DNA from: Polyodon spathula
Lineage: Eukaryota > Chordata > Actinopteri > Acipenseriformes > Polyodontidae
Direction: 5' to 3'
Length of the DNA stretch: 64,000 nucleotides
NCBI RefSeq assembly: GCF_017654505.1
Contig: NC_054552.1
Location: 30,964,513-31,028,512 of the forward strand
The position numbers and the translations under genes are program-made. Each line of letters starts with the position of its first letter. Within the stretch, counting starts at the first letter, position 1. Under the pieces are notes generated by a model, which worked only from the letters and a program-made list of their open reading frames with translations, was not told the origin of the DNA and did no database searches. Below are positions 23,557 to 34,640 of this stretch, one piece after another.

Positions 23557-25545
23557 CCATTACTGAGCCACTCAAACCCATTCAATTCCACACTGCAGCC
23601 TGGCATTCTCATCACTGAGCCACTCAAACCCATTCAATTCCACACTGCCTCCCAGCATTCTCATCACTGAGCCACTCAAACCCATTCAGTTCCACACTGC
23701 CTCCCAGCGTTCTCATCACTGAGCCACTCAAACCCATTCAATTCCACACTGCAGCCCAGCATTCTCATCACTGAGCCACTCAAACCCATTCAATTCCACA
23801 CTGCAGCCCAGCGTTCTCATCACTGAGCCACTCAAACCCATTCAATTCCACACTGCAGCCCAGCGTTCTCATCACTGAGCCACTCAAACCCATTCAATTC
23901 CACACTGCAGCCCAGCGTTCTCATCATTGATCCACTCAAACCCATTCAGTTCCACACTGCAGCCCAGCGTTCTCATCACTGAGCCACTCAAACCCATTCA
24001 ATTCCACACTGCAGCCCAGCGTTCTCATCATTGAGCCACTCAAACCCATTCAATTCCACACTGCAGCCCAGCGTTCTCATCACTGAGCCACTCAAACCCA
24101 TTCAATTCCACACTGCAGCCCAGCGTTCTCATCACTGAGCCACTCAAACCCATTCAGTTCCACACTGCAGCCCAGCGTTCTCATCACTGAGCCACTCAAA
24201 CCCATTCAATTCCACACTGCAGCCCAGCGTTCTCATCACTGAGCCACTCAAACCCATTCAATTCCACACTGCAGCCTGGCATTCTCATCACTGAGCCACT
24301 CAAACCCATTCAATTCCACACTGCCTCCCAGCATTCTCATCATTGAGCCACTCAAACCCATTCAATTCCACACTGCAGCCCAGCGTTCTCATCACTGAGC
24401 CACTCAAACCCATTCAATTCCACACTGCAGCCCAGCATTCTCATCACTGAGCCACTCAAACCCATTCAATTCCACACTGCAGCCCAGCGTTCTCATCATT
24501 GAGCCACTCAAACCCATTCAATTCCACACTGCAGCCCAGCATTCTCATCACTGAGCCACTCAAACCCATTCAATTCCACACTGCAGCCCAGCGTTCTCAT
24601 CACTGAGCCACTCAAACCCATTCAGTTCCACACTGCAGCCCAGCGTTCTCATCACTGAGCCACTCAAACCCATTCAGTTCCACACTGCAGCCCAGCGTTC
24701 TCATCACTGAGCCACTCAAACCCATTCAGTTCCACACTGCAGCCCAGCGTTCTCATCACTGAGCCACTCAAACCCATTCAATTCCACACTGCAGCCCAGC
24801 GTTCTCATCACTGAGCCACTCAAACCCATTCAATTCCACACTGCAGCCCGGCATTCTCATCACTGAGCCACTCAAACCCATTCAGTTCCACACTGCAGCC
24901 CAGCGTTCTCATCACTGAGCCACTCAAACCCATTCAGTTCCACACTGCAGCCCAGCGTTCTCATCACTGAGCCACTCAAACCCATTCAGTTCCACACTGC
25001 AGCCCAGCGTTCTCATCACTGAGCCACTCAAACCCATTCAATTCCACACTGCAGCCCAGCGTTCTCATCACTGAGCCACTCAAACCCATTCAATTCCACA
25101 CTGCAGCCCAGCGTTCTCATCACTGAGCCACTCAAACCCATTCAATTCCACACTGCAGCCCAGCGTTCTCATCACTGAGCCACTCAAACCCATTCAATTC
25201 CACACTGCAGCCCAGCGTTCTCATCACTGAGCCACTCAAACCCATTCAATTCCACACTGCAGCCCAGCATTCTCATCACTGAGCCACTCAAACCCATTCA
25301 GTTCCACACTGCAGCCCAGCGTTCTCATCACTGAGCCACTCAAACCCATTCAGTTCCACACTGCAGCCCAGCATTCTCATCACCGAGCCACTCAAACCCA
25401 TTCAGTTCCACACTGCAGCCCAGCGTTCTCATCACTGAGCCACTCAAACCCATTCAGTTCCACACTGCAGCCCAGCGTTCTCATCACTGAGCCACTCAAA
25501 CCCATTCAATTCCACACTGCAGCCCAGCACTGTAACTATTGAGCT
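23557..25545. repeat. 2-kb minisatellite, 52-bp unit, about 38 copies
   Basis: A head-to-tail array of a 52-bp unit containing CACTGAGCCACTCAAACCCA and TTCCACACTGCAGCCCAGC. Variation among copies is low and recurs at a few positions (ATTCA[A/G]TTCC, AGC[A/G]TTCT, GCAGCC/GCCTCC), which indicates ongoing homogenisation. On the minus strand each unit contains TGGCTCAGTG, close to a Pol III A box. A shorter array with a related 52-bp unit is at 42050-42290. Confidence 0.97.
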
Positions 25546-28106
25546 TCCTCCAGATGCTAAGCTCTTCAAAACTGGGAACCACAATAATTCAGACTAAAAC
25601 ATTTTATTTGTAGTGATTCACTCGTCAGTGTTTTAAGTTATTAAGAATAAGAGTGCATTAATGTGAAGTGAAATGATCCAGTCTGAATGTCAGTTAATGA
25701 ACTGGGGAGAGCAATTGCTCTTCAAGATCACGCCAGGGAGACAAAAGAAAATCAATCAAGACATTGCAGACAGCCAGCCCGGCTTCTTGGTACTATGCTG
25801 GCCTCAATATGGGGCAGGACCACCACCATCATTATGACACAATCTCATTTTGATGTCACATAAAAGGTGATGACTTCAGTGAAGGCGATGAATTAGCAAG
25901 GGCACTTGTTGAATTGTATTGCATACTGTCCTGTGGGTATGAGTTGACCGAACTGGTGAAATAATAGAAAGGATATACAGTAGGACTGGGGTATACTATC
26001 TCTGATGTAAGAGTGAAATGTTCCATCAGGAAACATATGTAGTGGAGTAATATCTGTCAAGCCCCCATATGAAAAACATTGCATTTGAGCTTTAAATTCT
26101 ACATGGGAAACAAAAAGAAAAACCCCATTCAGTATGGATGATTAGCAATCTGGAGTCGTGCTGGCTGTGCTATTAATCCAGGAACCAGCAGCGTAGGTGA
26201 GAATTACATCACAGCACTATCTATCTCCATCTCTCTCTCTCCCTCTCTCTCCCTCTCTCTCCCTCTCTCTCCCCTCTCTCTCTGTCTCTCTCTCCCTCTG
26301 TCTCTGAACTCGCAATGTTTTTTCTTTCTTTTTTTTAATGCCCCCAAGGAGTTTTGAAGACGGTCGTTGAAATGCCCTATTGAACTATAGAAGCGGTTCC
26401 TTTAATAGCTGATCAGTTTGAATAGGCCTGCAGTTTTTGTTTGTTTTTAATGCCTGGGGTCAAGTAACTTGTCATGTTCCTTAGGTCCACTTTCTTCAAC
26501 TCCTCTGGGAGTTATTAACCCTGCCTGTCAATCTGAGATTACTGAGCCATTGGACTCTACTGGGCAGACTGGCTAACTAGTGAGTGTTAACTAGTTAGAA
26601 TGAGAGGGGGTTCAGCAGAGGGAAGTCCCTAGAACCTCTAAAGTTCTTTTCATGGACCTTTGCACTAGCCCCGATGAACCTACTTCTGCACATATTCTCA
26701 ACAGCTGTATGGCCAATTTGGTCATTAAGCAATCTATGAGTCTCTGGTGCTTTCTTTGGTTCAAAGGTCATTATAAAACTCAATGTATCTTCAATCCCTT
26801 GTAGTTGTGACACATGTGAATTCGGCACAGTTCCAGTAAAGGTTAGTCTGCTGTTCAGTGAGCAATGTGCAATGGTCATTATCTGACCTACAGATCGTCA
26901 CAGAATGAAGTGCAAGTCTTCAGCATCAGGCAAGGCCTAAAAGCATTCTAGAGCGTGGGTGACAGATCAGATTCCTATGGCACTGGTTACTGTAATTAAT
27001 CTGCTGAGATTCATCTTTTTGTATAAAATTAAAGGCGAATAATTAATGCTTTTCAGCAGTGGGATTATTTATTTATTTCTTTATTTTTACTAATTGTTTT
27101 CTGTAACACCAGCTATGTATTCTGCTGTGTCTTTTCTCCCCAGACTGCATTTATTACAATGTCTAAGAACAAAATGTTTTCAAAATTAAATTTAATCAAA
27201 TTTGTTGCAAACAGAACATTTACTGAATTCCAATCAATAAGTATGGCCAGGACAGAAAATCGTTAAAAGTGACCGAATGATGTTTTCGTACAAGGCTCAA
27301 AGACAGGTAGGTATTTGCTATGGGATTTTAGAAATTGCACATATTGTGAGCAATCCATATCTGTGTAAAATGATGCATAAAAACAAAGCTTACAGTTCTG
27401 AGTTAACCCACTAAGTAAATCGAAAGTGCAGTAAACAATGCACATTCACATTCGTGCAATAGATTAGTTTGCTGCTCTCATCTTATAAATGGTCTTTCCT
27501 GGAGCCTGTGAATGGGTTTGCATTGCTGAAAGAGCTAAAGGGAGTCTGTATTTTTATGCAAGCGGATATTGTGTCACTCTTTTGGTGGATATTGACATAA
27601 CCTTTAATTTAATTAATGACTCTGAGGTTCGGTCTGCTAACTTGGAGACTATTGCGATGTCTCTCTTCACCCAGTCCCTCTAAATATATGCATACAAATC
27701 AAGAGAATGCAGTACATTGGCTGGGTACAGTCCAAAGTGCTTATATGCAGAGTAATGCCAGGCATCCGAACCGACATGAAGAACTGAAAACTGGTTTCAT
27801 GCACAGATCCAGGGAAGGAAAACAAAAGAAACAGTCAGAGTTGCAAATGAAAGTTTTTTAAAAATAAAAAACAATTGAAAATGGGCCATTTACAGCACTG
27901 CTCTTCACCATCTCCTCGCCATCATAAAGCCTATGAGTGAGTGGCATGTGTGCCAGACCAGTGAACAACACACAGCCTAAAGTGAATATATAGTCAAATG
28001 AATCTACAGCAAAGAGGAAGATGTTTTTTTTTAAGTATCTCTTCATGGGCATTAATGTCTTGTTCGGCTGTTTCTTTTCAATAAGCATTTTCGGTTTTAG
28101 TTCTTA
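25546..28106. other. Intergenic, low-complexity patches
   Basis: No gene is recognised. It contains a CT-rich microsatellite at about 26219-26305 and otherwise unremarkable AT-rich sequence. Open frames here are short and unsupported. Confidence 0.5.
26219..26305. repeat. (CT)n-rich microsatellite
   Basis: Imperfect CTCTCTCC repeats over about 85 bases. Confidence 0.9.
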
Positions 28107-28300
28107 GTAGAGTGTGACCAAGTGTATAGAACTGAGGACTGGAAAGCAGTGTCCTCTAGTGTTTAGAGCTGAGGGACAGAGAAGCAGTGTGGTCTAGTGT
28201 TTAGAGCTGAGGGACTGGGAGGCAGAATGGTCTAGTAGTTAGAGCTAATGGACTGGGACACTATTTGGTCCAGTGCTTAGAGCTGAGGGACTGGGGATTC
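28107..28300 (+). repeat. 38-bp SINE-head minisatellite, about five copies
   Basis: Units of the type CTGAGGGACTGGGAGGCAG then TGTGGTCTAGTGTTTAGAG. GGTCTAGTG-TTAGAG resembles a tRNA A box and the head of the SINE at 21974-22214. Copies are diverged. Confidence 0.8.
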
Positions 28301-28739
28301 TGGTTGGTAGCTAAATAAATATTATTTGTTTGAGATCAACAGCAAAGTTCTCTGGAATAAGAATATGATAGTCATTCTGATCAAGAGAGAGAGTGAAACT
28401 AGGCGTAATGTAAGTGGGAAGAGATAGTAGACAGGCACCACATATGAGCCCTATACAAACACAGCAGTGTGTTGCTCTTGCTTTCATTATGAGAGAAGAA
28501 TTGTGACCTACAGCAGTATTAAAAAACCTATAAAGCAGAAGGGTGCCACAGAAACAGTAACACAGAGAGATGAGAGAGTGAAGCTCCCTCAGGCTGGCAA
28601 ACAGAATCGAGGGCTTTCTGCTCCAGAGTCAAGAGGAGAAAATGCAGGTCTTTCCGAGGGAAAGGAGAGAGGGAGCAGTAATAGCTGCAGTTTGTAGCAT
28701 CCTGCCACAAGGCCAGACAATAGATGAGACAAATATTCT

Positions 28740-28857
28740 TCTGTTTATTTCTAGTCTGTCCTTTGGTCGTCTCGTATGCATTGTATCTTTGGCAATGCTT
28801 GTTCAGCTTGTCGTGCCAATAAAGGGTTTGAACTTGAGCTTGAACTTGAGCTTGATG
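28740..28857 (+). mobile_element. Possible LINE 3' tail
   Basis: Contains GCCAATAAAG followed by the short tandem tail TTGAACTTGAGC, the style of LINE/SINE 3' ends in fish. No reverse transcriptase reading frame is left nearby. Confidence 0.35.
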
Positions 28858-30475
28858 TTTGGTCTCTTTGGAAGAATCTAGTTTTTCCACTTTGCTGCCA
28901 GACACCCTGGCCATGGGTAGCAAAAGACCAAATGAAACCAAAATGGAAGAAAATGCATTATTCCACACAATCGCTCTGGTAAAGCAATAGCACCTGCATG
29001 CCAGTACTGTAACTGGATCTGTTTGAAGATGCCAGTCAATTAGTAACACAAGTGAAGACCAATTCAGCATTGCACCCTGTGTGTGATGCTAATTGGGCTT
29101 GGTTGTAGCAGTTGCTTTGAGAGATCTACTGTTTTAATTGTTTGTTGCTGTCACCATAAGAGCTCATTTACTTGCTTAGCCGAGGCTGTCATCCTTGCAT
29201 ACTACAGTGGATAATAGGAAAGATAAGGAAAGCCGCGCAGCCCTTTAAAAAGATAAGTAAATATTTTAAGTGCTTCAGTCCCTAAGCTGTTATTTTCCTT
29301 ACTTGAGCTTGCTGTGGAAGCTGTAAAAACTCCCAGAGGCAAGAACGCAGCCAGCTTTAAGCTGATTTGTGTTGAATATTACACGAGGACCACCATATAA
29401 AAGAATAAGACTTGAGAGAGTTAAGGTGCGACAGCGGTCGTAAAGGGCCGATTTGAAATGGCTGCATAGCCACTGCGCAAAATTTGACCAAGATACATGC
29501 TTAAACATACAACAAAAGCCAACAGTTGCAGATAGAGTAAGGACTCTCTTAAGCCATTGCAGACTGCGTGTTTTACACACGCGTGTTTAATAAACGTTCT
29601 TATTTTGGGTATGTGGTTAAGGTTCAAATCCCATTGACACACACATAGTCGAAAGCACGCACTGTCAATTATTTACTATCCCAGATGGAAGAATGAAAGT
29701 ATAAAACGTATACATATAAATCTAAGAGCCTTGGTATTTTACATCTAGCAGGACAAAGCTGTATTGCAGTATAATCTAGTGAAGCGATATGTCACAACGT
29801 TAGTGTTGCCAATTAAACTGTATACAGCAATAAACGGCATAGAGAATAAAAGAACCCTCTGCATTTGTAAGTCTTAGACACCGAGGCTAGGGCTACATAG
29901 CAGCAATACTTAGAACCTGTGATGTGACGAAACCTGTGGCTCGTTGGTCACTGACACTTGTCAACTTCCCTAAGAGTGTCTTGATTATGAATCTCGTTTT
30001 TGCTAAAACGATTTGCTTTTTGTGCCATAGTTTATTATATTCTATTATTTATATTTTAGTAGTATTATATTAGTAATAATATAATAATAATAATATCAAA
30101 TCCAATATATAAACATAATATAAGTAATATAAGTAGTAGGTTCAGTAGTCATCAGTGGTGGTGGTGGTGGTAGCAGTAGTAGTTTGTCTTTGATTTTACA
30201 AACCCCCCTCCTCCCACCTCCCCCCCCCGTATTTAGTTTAGCCAATATTCGCGCAAAAACAACTATAAGTAATGAAGTATATTACACCCAGAGAGGTTGT
30301 ACAGATGAAATGATGTAATTAATCAAAGCTTATGTCTGGAGTATTTCCTTGCTCAATAAATAATAGGAAAGACGTGCAATAAGTCAAAAAGTCCGACGGT
30401 AACTTTCATCAATTTCTTTTATTTCCTCTTCTCCAGGCATCTGAGCTGACCACGCTGTAGGCGTGGCTAACCTCT
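28858..30475. other. Intergenic upstream of CART
   Basis: No gene is recognised. An isolated B-box-like GGTTCAAATCC at about 29620 is probably a SINE scrap. An ATA/ATT-rich stretch at about 30040-30130 precedes a GTGGTG run. Confidence 0.45.
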
Positions 30476-30483
30476 TATAAAAG
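30476..30483 (+). promoter_or_regulatory. cart: CART TATA box
   Basis: TATAAAAG lies 197 bases upstream of the start codon, directly after GGCGTGGCTAACC, a possible GC/KLF-type element. It predicts transcription from about 30508 and a 5' UTR of about 170 bases. Mammalian CARTPT also has a TATA promoter. Confidence 0.75.
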
Positions 30484-30679
30484 GGTAGTCGGTGCTGAAC
30501 AGACACACAGAAGAAAACTTTGGTTCTACAGAGCTGTGTATACAGATCATTCTCAATCGAGCTCCACGAGTTCTAAACTGCTGCTCGAACTGTGAATCCG
30601 CTCAGACCTGCTCCGACACAACCCGCCGCAGCGTCGGGCAACACCACAGCCAGTTTCCAGCAACACTCGGGTCAGAACC

Positions 30680-33150
30680 ATGGAGAGCTCCGGAATGTTG
30701 CTCGCTCTGCTGTGTGCCAGCCTCTCCCTAGCCCTGTGCCAGGGGCAGTCATCCCGGGAGGTGTCCGCCGAGGAGTACACTGTAAAGAAATCCCCTTCAT
30801 CCTCCGAGAAAGAACTGGTAAGTGCATGGCGGGTGTCTCCTTAAAAGTTAAAAAATACCCAGCCACCACTTTTCTTCTTTGTTTAAAAATACTAATTAAT
30901 ATGATTGGAATCTTAAAGATATGAAGTATCAATTTTCATAGTTTGTTAGTGGAGTTACAGATGGTAGTTGGGTTTATATGCAGATAAATATGATTTGCAA
31001 GGCTTGCTTTTTTTTTTTTTTTAATGGCACAATTTTTTTAAAAACTGGAGCATTATTTGATTTGTGTTTGATTTAACAACCTAACTGTGTATTCATTTAT
31101 TTTTTGCCCACATACTATATTACTTTGAAGAACTTCGTGATAATGTTTGACTGGTTTGAACAACGTAAACCCCACTTTGGCGCGTCTCGTTTAATACGGG
31201 AACATTGTATTTCAATTTTTAACAACGAAACAAGAAAACAATAATCAGATCCTAATTGCTAAAGAATCGTAGATATACAGAAGCTCCACTTGTTTTACAG
31301 ACAGAATACATTATTTCCATTAAAAAAAATAAATCAAACAGTTCTTTAGCGATTTTGCTATGTGGTACTTCACAGGTAGAAGCAATGGAAGAACTTGTAG
31401 GAAAATTCCAGAGCAGATTCCCATCATATGAGAAGAAAGCTGGAACCATCCCACTGGTAAGTTCCTTAAAAACGGTACCCTCTGGATTCTATACCAGTTT
31501 TGTACGAGAGATAATACTCGTTTAGACCTGTTGCAAGTTCTCTGTAAGTCAGAATTTCGTGCCTCGGTTCTTGCCATAGCCATCTGGTCGGGGTTCTAGA
31601 AGTGCGCGCGAGAGTTATATATTATGCAAATTATAAATGTGTTTTGTTATTTTTACTTGATCTGATATTGCAACAGTCCCATTGAAAATAGGTTGCCAGA
31701 ATCAGCACTTCGTTTTGGCCGATAAATAAATACATACTCGCATTTCAATTTGAAAAAAAAAAAAGATATGGAAATGAATCAAAAGTAAGAGGAGAAGAAT
31801 CCTGCTGTTGCGGCTTCCCGTTTTGCAGCAGGCACTTACATAGAGCGAGCTAACATATACAGGCTGCCAGTGTACCGAAACACACACACCTTCAGTAAAT
31901 GAACATGCCCTTTTCTATCATTCTTGATTAGACACTGAGGGCAACTCAGAGGTGCTCTTCCCACCTCACTATGGGACCGGTTTAGTCGGCTGAACGCCAG
32001 TTCCAACCAAACGTCTTACATCGATTGCAATGTACTTAACCATTGTCCTCCTGGTTACATTTTGCAATATCATTCCTTAACAGAAACTAAACAAACAATT
32101 ACCACTGCTATCTCCATAAAGAGCCAATAGGGTTTTTTCTTATTATACATGGCTGAAATGTGAAAGAAAAGTGATCCATAGTAATCAGTTAAAAGGTGAT
32201 AACGTGATAAACCCTTCCGCTATTTAAATGATTAGCAACTGTCTACTACACGGTAGTCTCTAAGTCACAGCATTAGCGCACTTTACAACATTACATTTTC
32301 ATTTGGGATTCAGTTCATTTGAACAAGGCATAAGCGTCAAGCAATTATGAAAGCAAACCTCTTCAATGAACAGGGGAGTTCACAGCACAGCACTTGCAGG
32401 CTGGTGATTCCAATTAATGGCGCTCGTTAAAGTCTACAGGTCAGGAGCGAGCAGCCCTGTGTCAAGCCAGCAATGTAATGCAGCGATGTAATGGATAATA
32501 ATGTTAATTAGAGGGAGCAGTCTCCTCAATATAGAATGACTGCATGGTCTCCCCTTGCACCATCTTAATTAGGCGAGCTTCAGAGACAGCCAGAGGTTGG
32601 CACCATGGTAATTACAGTGTCAGTTGTTTCTTCTCCTCAGAAGCACACTTGTTAATTTGTTGAAACTGTATGGGTGAAGCTATATGCAAATGCTCTGAGC
32701 CGCCATGTTCATCTTCCACTCTTCCAAAGTTAGAGGTTGGGATCTTCGATCTTCTATGTGCTCTGGAAAGCAATACCATCTGCAAATTAAAGACCACAAT
32801 TAAACACACCTGTTCAAAAAGGGAAGGGGCACCTTTCTGATACCAAACATTTGCACATTTCCTTTCCTTCCTTAATGCAATTTGGTTGATTTATAGGGGA
32901 ACCTACACACTGCATTGTAACTTGTAATAACTTTGACCAGATAAAAATGATTCCCCTCTTTATATGATGTTATAATGAATCCTGATATACACCGGTTTCA
33001 TTACCTGCTCTGGAGGTTATCTTCTTCCTCCTCTCTCTGCAGTGTGATGTGGGAGACCGGTGTGCAGTGAAGCAGGGTCCCAGGATTGGAAAGCTGTGTG
33101 ACTGTGCCAGAGGGAGCACCTGCAACTCCTTCCTCCTCAAATGCATCTAA
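30680..33150 (+). CDS. cart: Cocaine- and amphetamine-regulated transcript (CART) prepropeptide
   Basis: Exons 30680-30817, 31376-31456 and 33043-33150 join in phase 0 to encode 108 residues. Residues 1 to about 20 are a signal peptide (MESSGMLLALLCASLSLALC). A short pro-region follows with KK pairs at TVKK and YEKK, the latter being the usual prohormone-convertase site. The mature domain has the six cysteines of CART in the pattern CDVGDRC, LCDC, STCNSF, KCI, which form three disulfides. CART is a secreted neuropeptide of feeding and stress circuits (family knowledge). Three exons with the cysteine domain alone in the last one is the canonical gene structure. A TATA box, polyA signal and intact splice sites indicate a working gene. 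Context next to WHAMM/FSD2 suggests a paralogue other than mammalian CARTPT; which fish CART number it carries cannot be decided here. Confidence 0.97.
32684..32709 (+). promoter_or_regulatory. Octamer and YY1-like sites in CART intron 2
   Basis: ATGCAAAT (32684-32691) is a perfect POU/octamer site, and CCGCCATGTT (32700-32709) fits the YY1 core. Both sit in a non-repetitive part of the intron with several TTAATTA-like homeodomain sites (about 32440-32720). This is consistent with an intronic neural enhancer, by motif only. Confidence 0.35.
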
Positions 33151-33255
33151 AGACCCCCCCTTCACCCCGGCAGCTATGATCGGCCACCAGAGCTGAGGGG
33201 CAGCGAAGAGTGTCCCGTCACACTGCCGGACAGCACCAGTCACCACCCCGTCCCA

Positions 33256-33261
33256 AATAAA
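33256..33261 (+). terminator. cart: CART polyadenylation signal
   Basis: AATAAA lies 105 bases after the CART stop codon. Confidence 0.8.
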
Positions 33262-34274
33262 ACACCTAGACACCGCAATTCTGATAAATATGATATGTGT
33301 TAATGCTTGCACCCCTTTTACATTCCAGAAGTATTTTATGTTTAGTGGAAAAAGGGGCTATTGACCATCCACACGAATTCCAGACATGCATTTTATAGCA
33401 AAAAATAATAAATATATATGTATGCATCTGCAATTGAATGTACATTTACCATCTGGCAAATAAATGTGTTGTTGAGCTCACATCTTGATGTCATGATGTC
33501 ATATCTTGATGTTTCATTTTATAATATAAGATTGTTTTAGTGACTGGGATTTGATATAAATATCATACCTTATGCAAGTGAAAAACAAAACTGACTTTAC
33601 AGTAATACAGTAATGAAAAGGAAATCTTGCACATTTAAACAGCAGCATAACAGAAAACATGTCTCTAAGTAACACAACAGTAATTAGTGCCTAAATGTAG
33701 TTTAATCAAAACCTGTCAAGTTGTTTCCAATAGATATTCTTCAAAAGTTAATTCAGTGTCAATACTGTATAGATGATTAAACACATACAAATGCCCACTG
33801 AACTGTCAATACTAGTGCATAAAAGGGCTGTTTTGGTGACACATCCCTAGCACTCTAATAGGGAAGTAATTTCTGGAGTCAATGAATTCCAGGGATGGAT
33901 CATATGGGTTTTAAAGATGGGGCTTTAGGATCTGTCTTGCAGAACTAGTATAAATGAAAAACATTGAGGGTTTACCAACATACATTGTACATTCTTTAAC
34001 AGTTCTCAAACTGAAATTATTCAGCATTTATATTTTGACATCCCAATGGAATCTCAAATCCTAACCCTAACCCTAATCCAGTGCAGCAGTGCTGCAGGGT
34101 CAGTGCTCAATGCTGGTTTCAAATCCATTGCCGCTGCCATGGCTGGTAATGCTGAGCTCCTATAATCGTTATGCTTCTTTTGGGATAAGAGGCACAAGAA
34201 CAACTGTGCTGCAAATGAGGACATGCACCTCAAGTAAATGTGTCTGGCTGTTTTGTACAAATCTGGGTTAGCTA

Positions 34275-34640
34275 TACACAGGGTTCCTGGTTCATGTCCT
34301 GTCAATCCTCACAATATACACGGTAGCAGGTTCATGCCCTGTCAATCCTGTCATTATACACAAGGTTCCAGGTTCATGTCCTGCCAATCCTCACAATATA
34401 CACGGTAGCAGGTTCATGCCCTGTCAATCCTGTCATTATACACAAGGTTCCAGGTTCATGTCCTGTCAATCCTCACAATATACACGGTAGCAGGTTCATG
34501 CCCTGTCAATCCTGTCATTATACACAGGGTTCCAGGTTCATGCCCTGTCAATCCTGTCATTATACACAGGGTTCCAGGTTCATGCCCTGTCAATCCTGTC
34601 ATTATACACAGGGTTCCAGGTTCATGCCCTGTCAATCCTC
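34275..34640. repeat. VNTR of 40-42 bp units
   Basis: About nine copies built on GGTTCATG(C/T)CCTGTCAATCC, alternating between two spacer types (TGTCATTATACACA and TCACAATATACACGGTAGCA). The alternation implies a higher-order two-unit period in the first part. Confidence 0.9.

Noticed and set aside
23557..25545. CRISPR-like array
   Set aside because: Units are contiguous 52-bp tandem copies without unique spacers, in a vertebrate genome; it is a minisatellite.
28528..29070. 180-codon minus-strand open frame
   Set aside because: No recognisable domain; low-complexity QAQVQAQVQ comes from the tandem tail of a LINE-like end, and there is no splice or promoter support.
29612..29640. tRNA gene (B-box-like GGTTCAAATCC)
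   Set aside because: No acceptor stem or T-stem pairing and no A box at the right distance; probably a SINE scrap.
30592..30924. 110-codon frame over CART exon 1
   Set aside because: An overlapping frame of the CART first exon and intron; the CART frame has signal peptide, splice and homology support.
34060..34080. Telomeric repeat
   Set aside because: Only about two to three CCCTAA-type units; too short to call an interstitial telomere.
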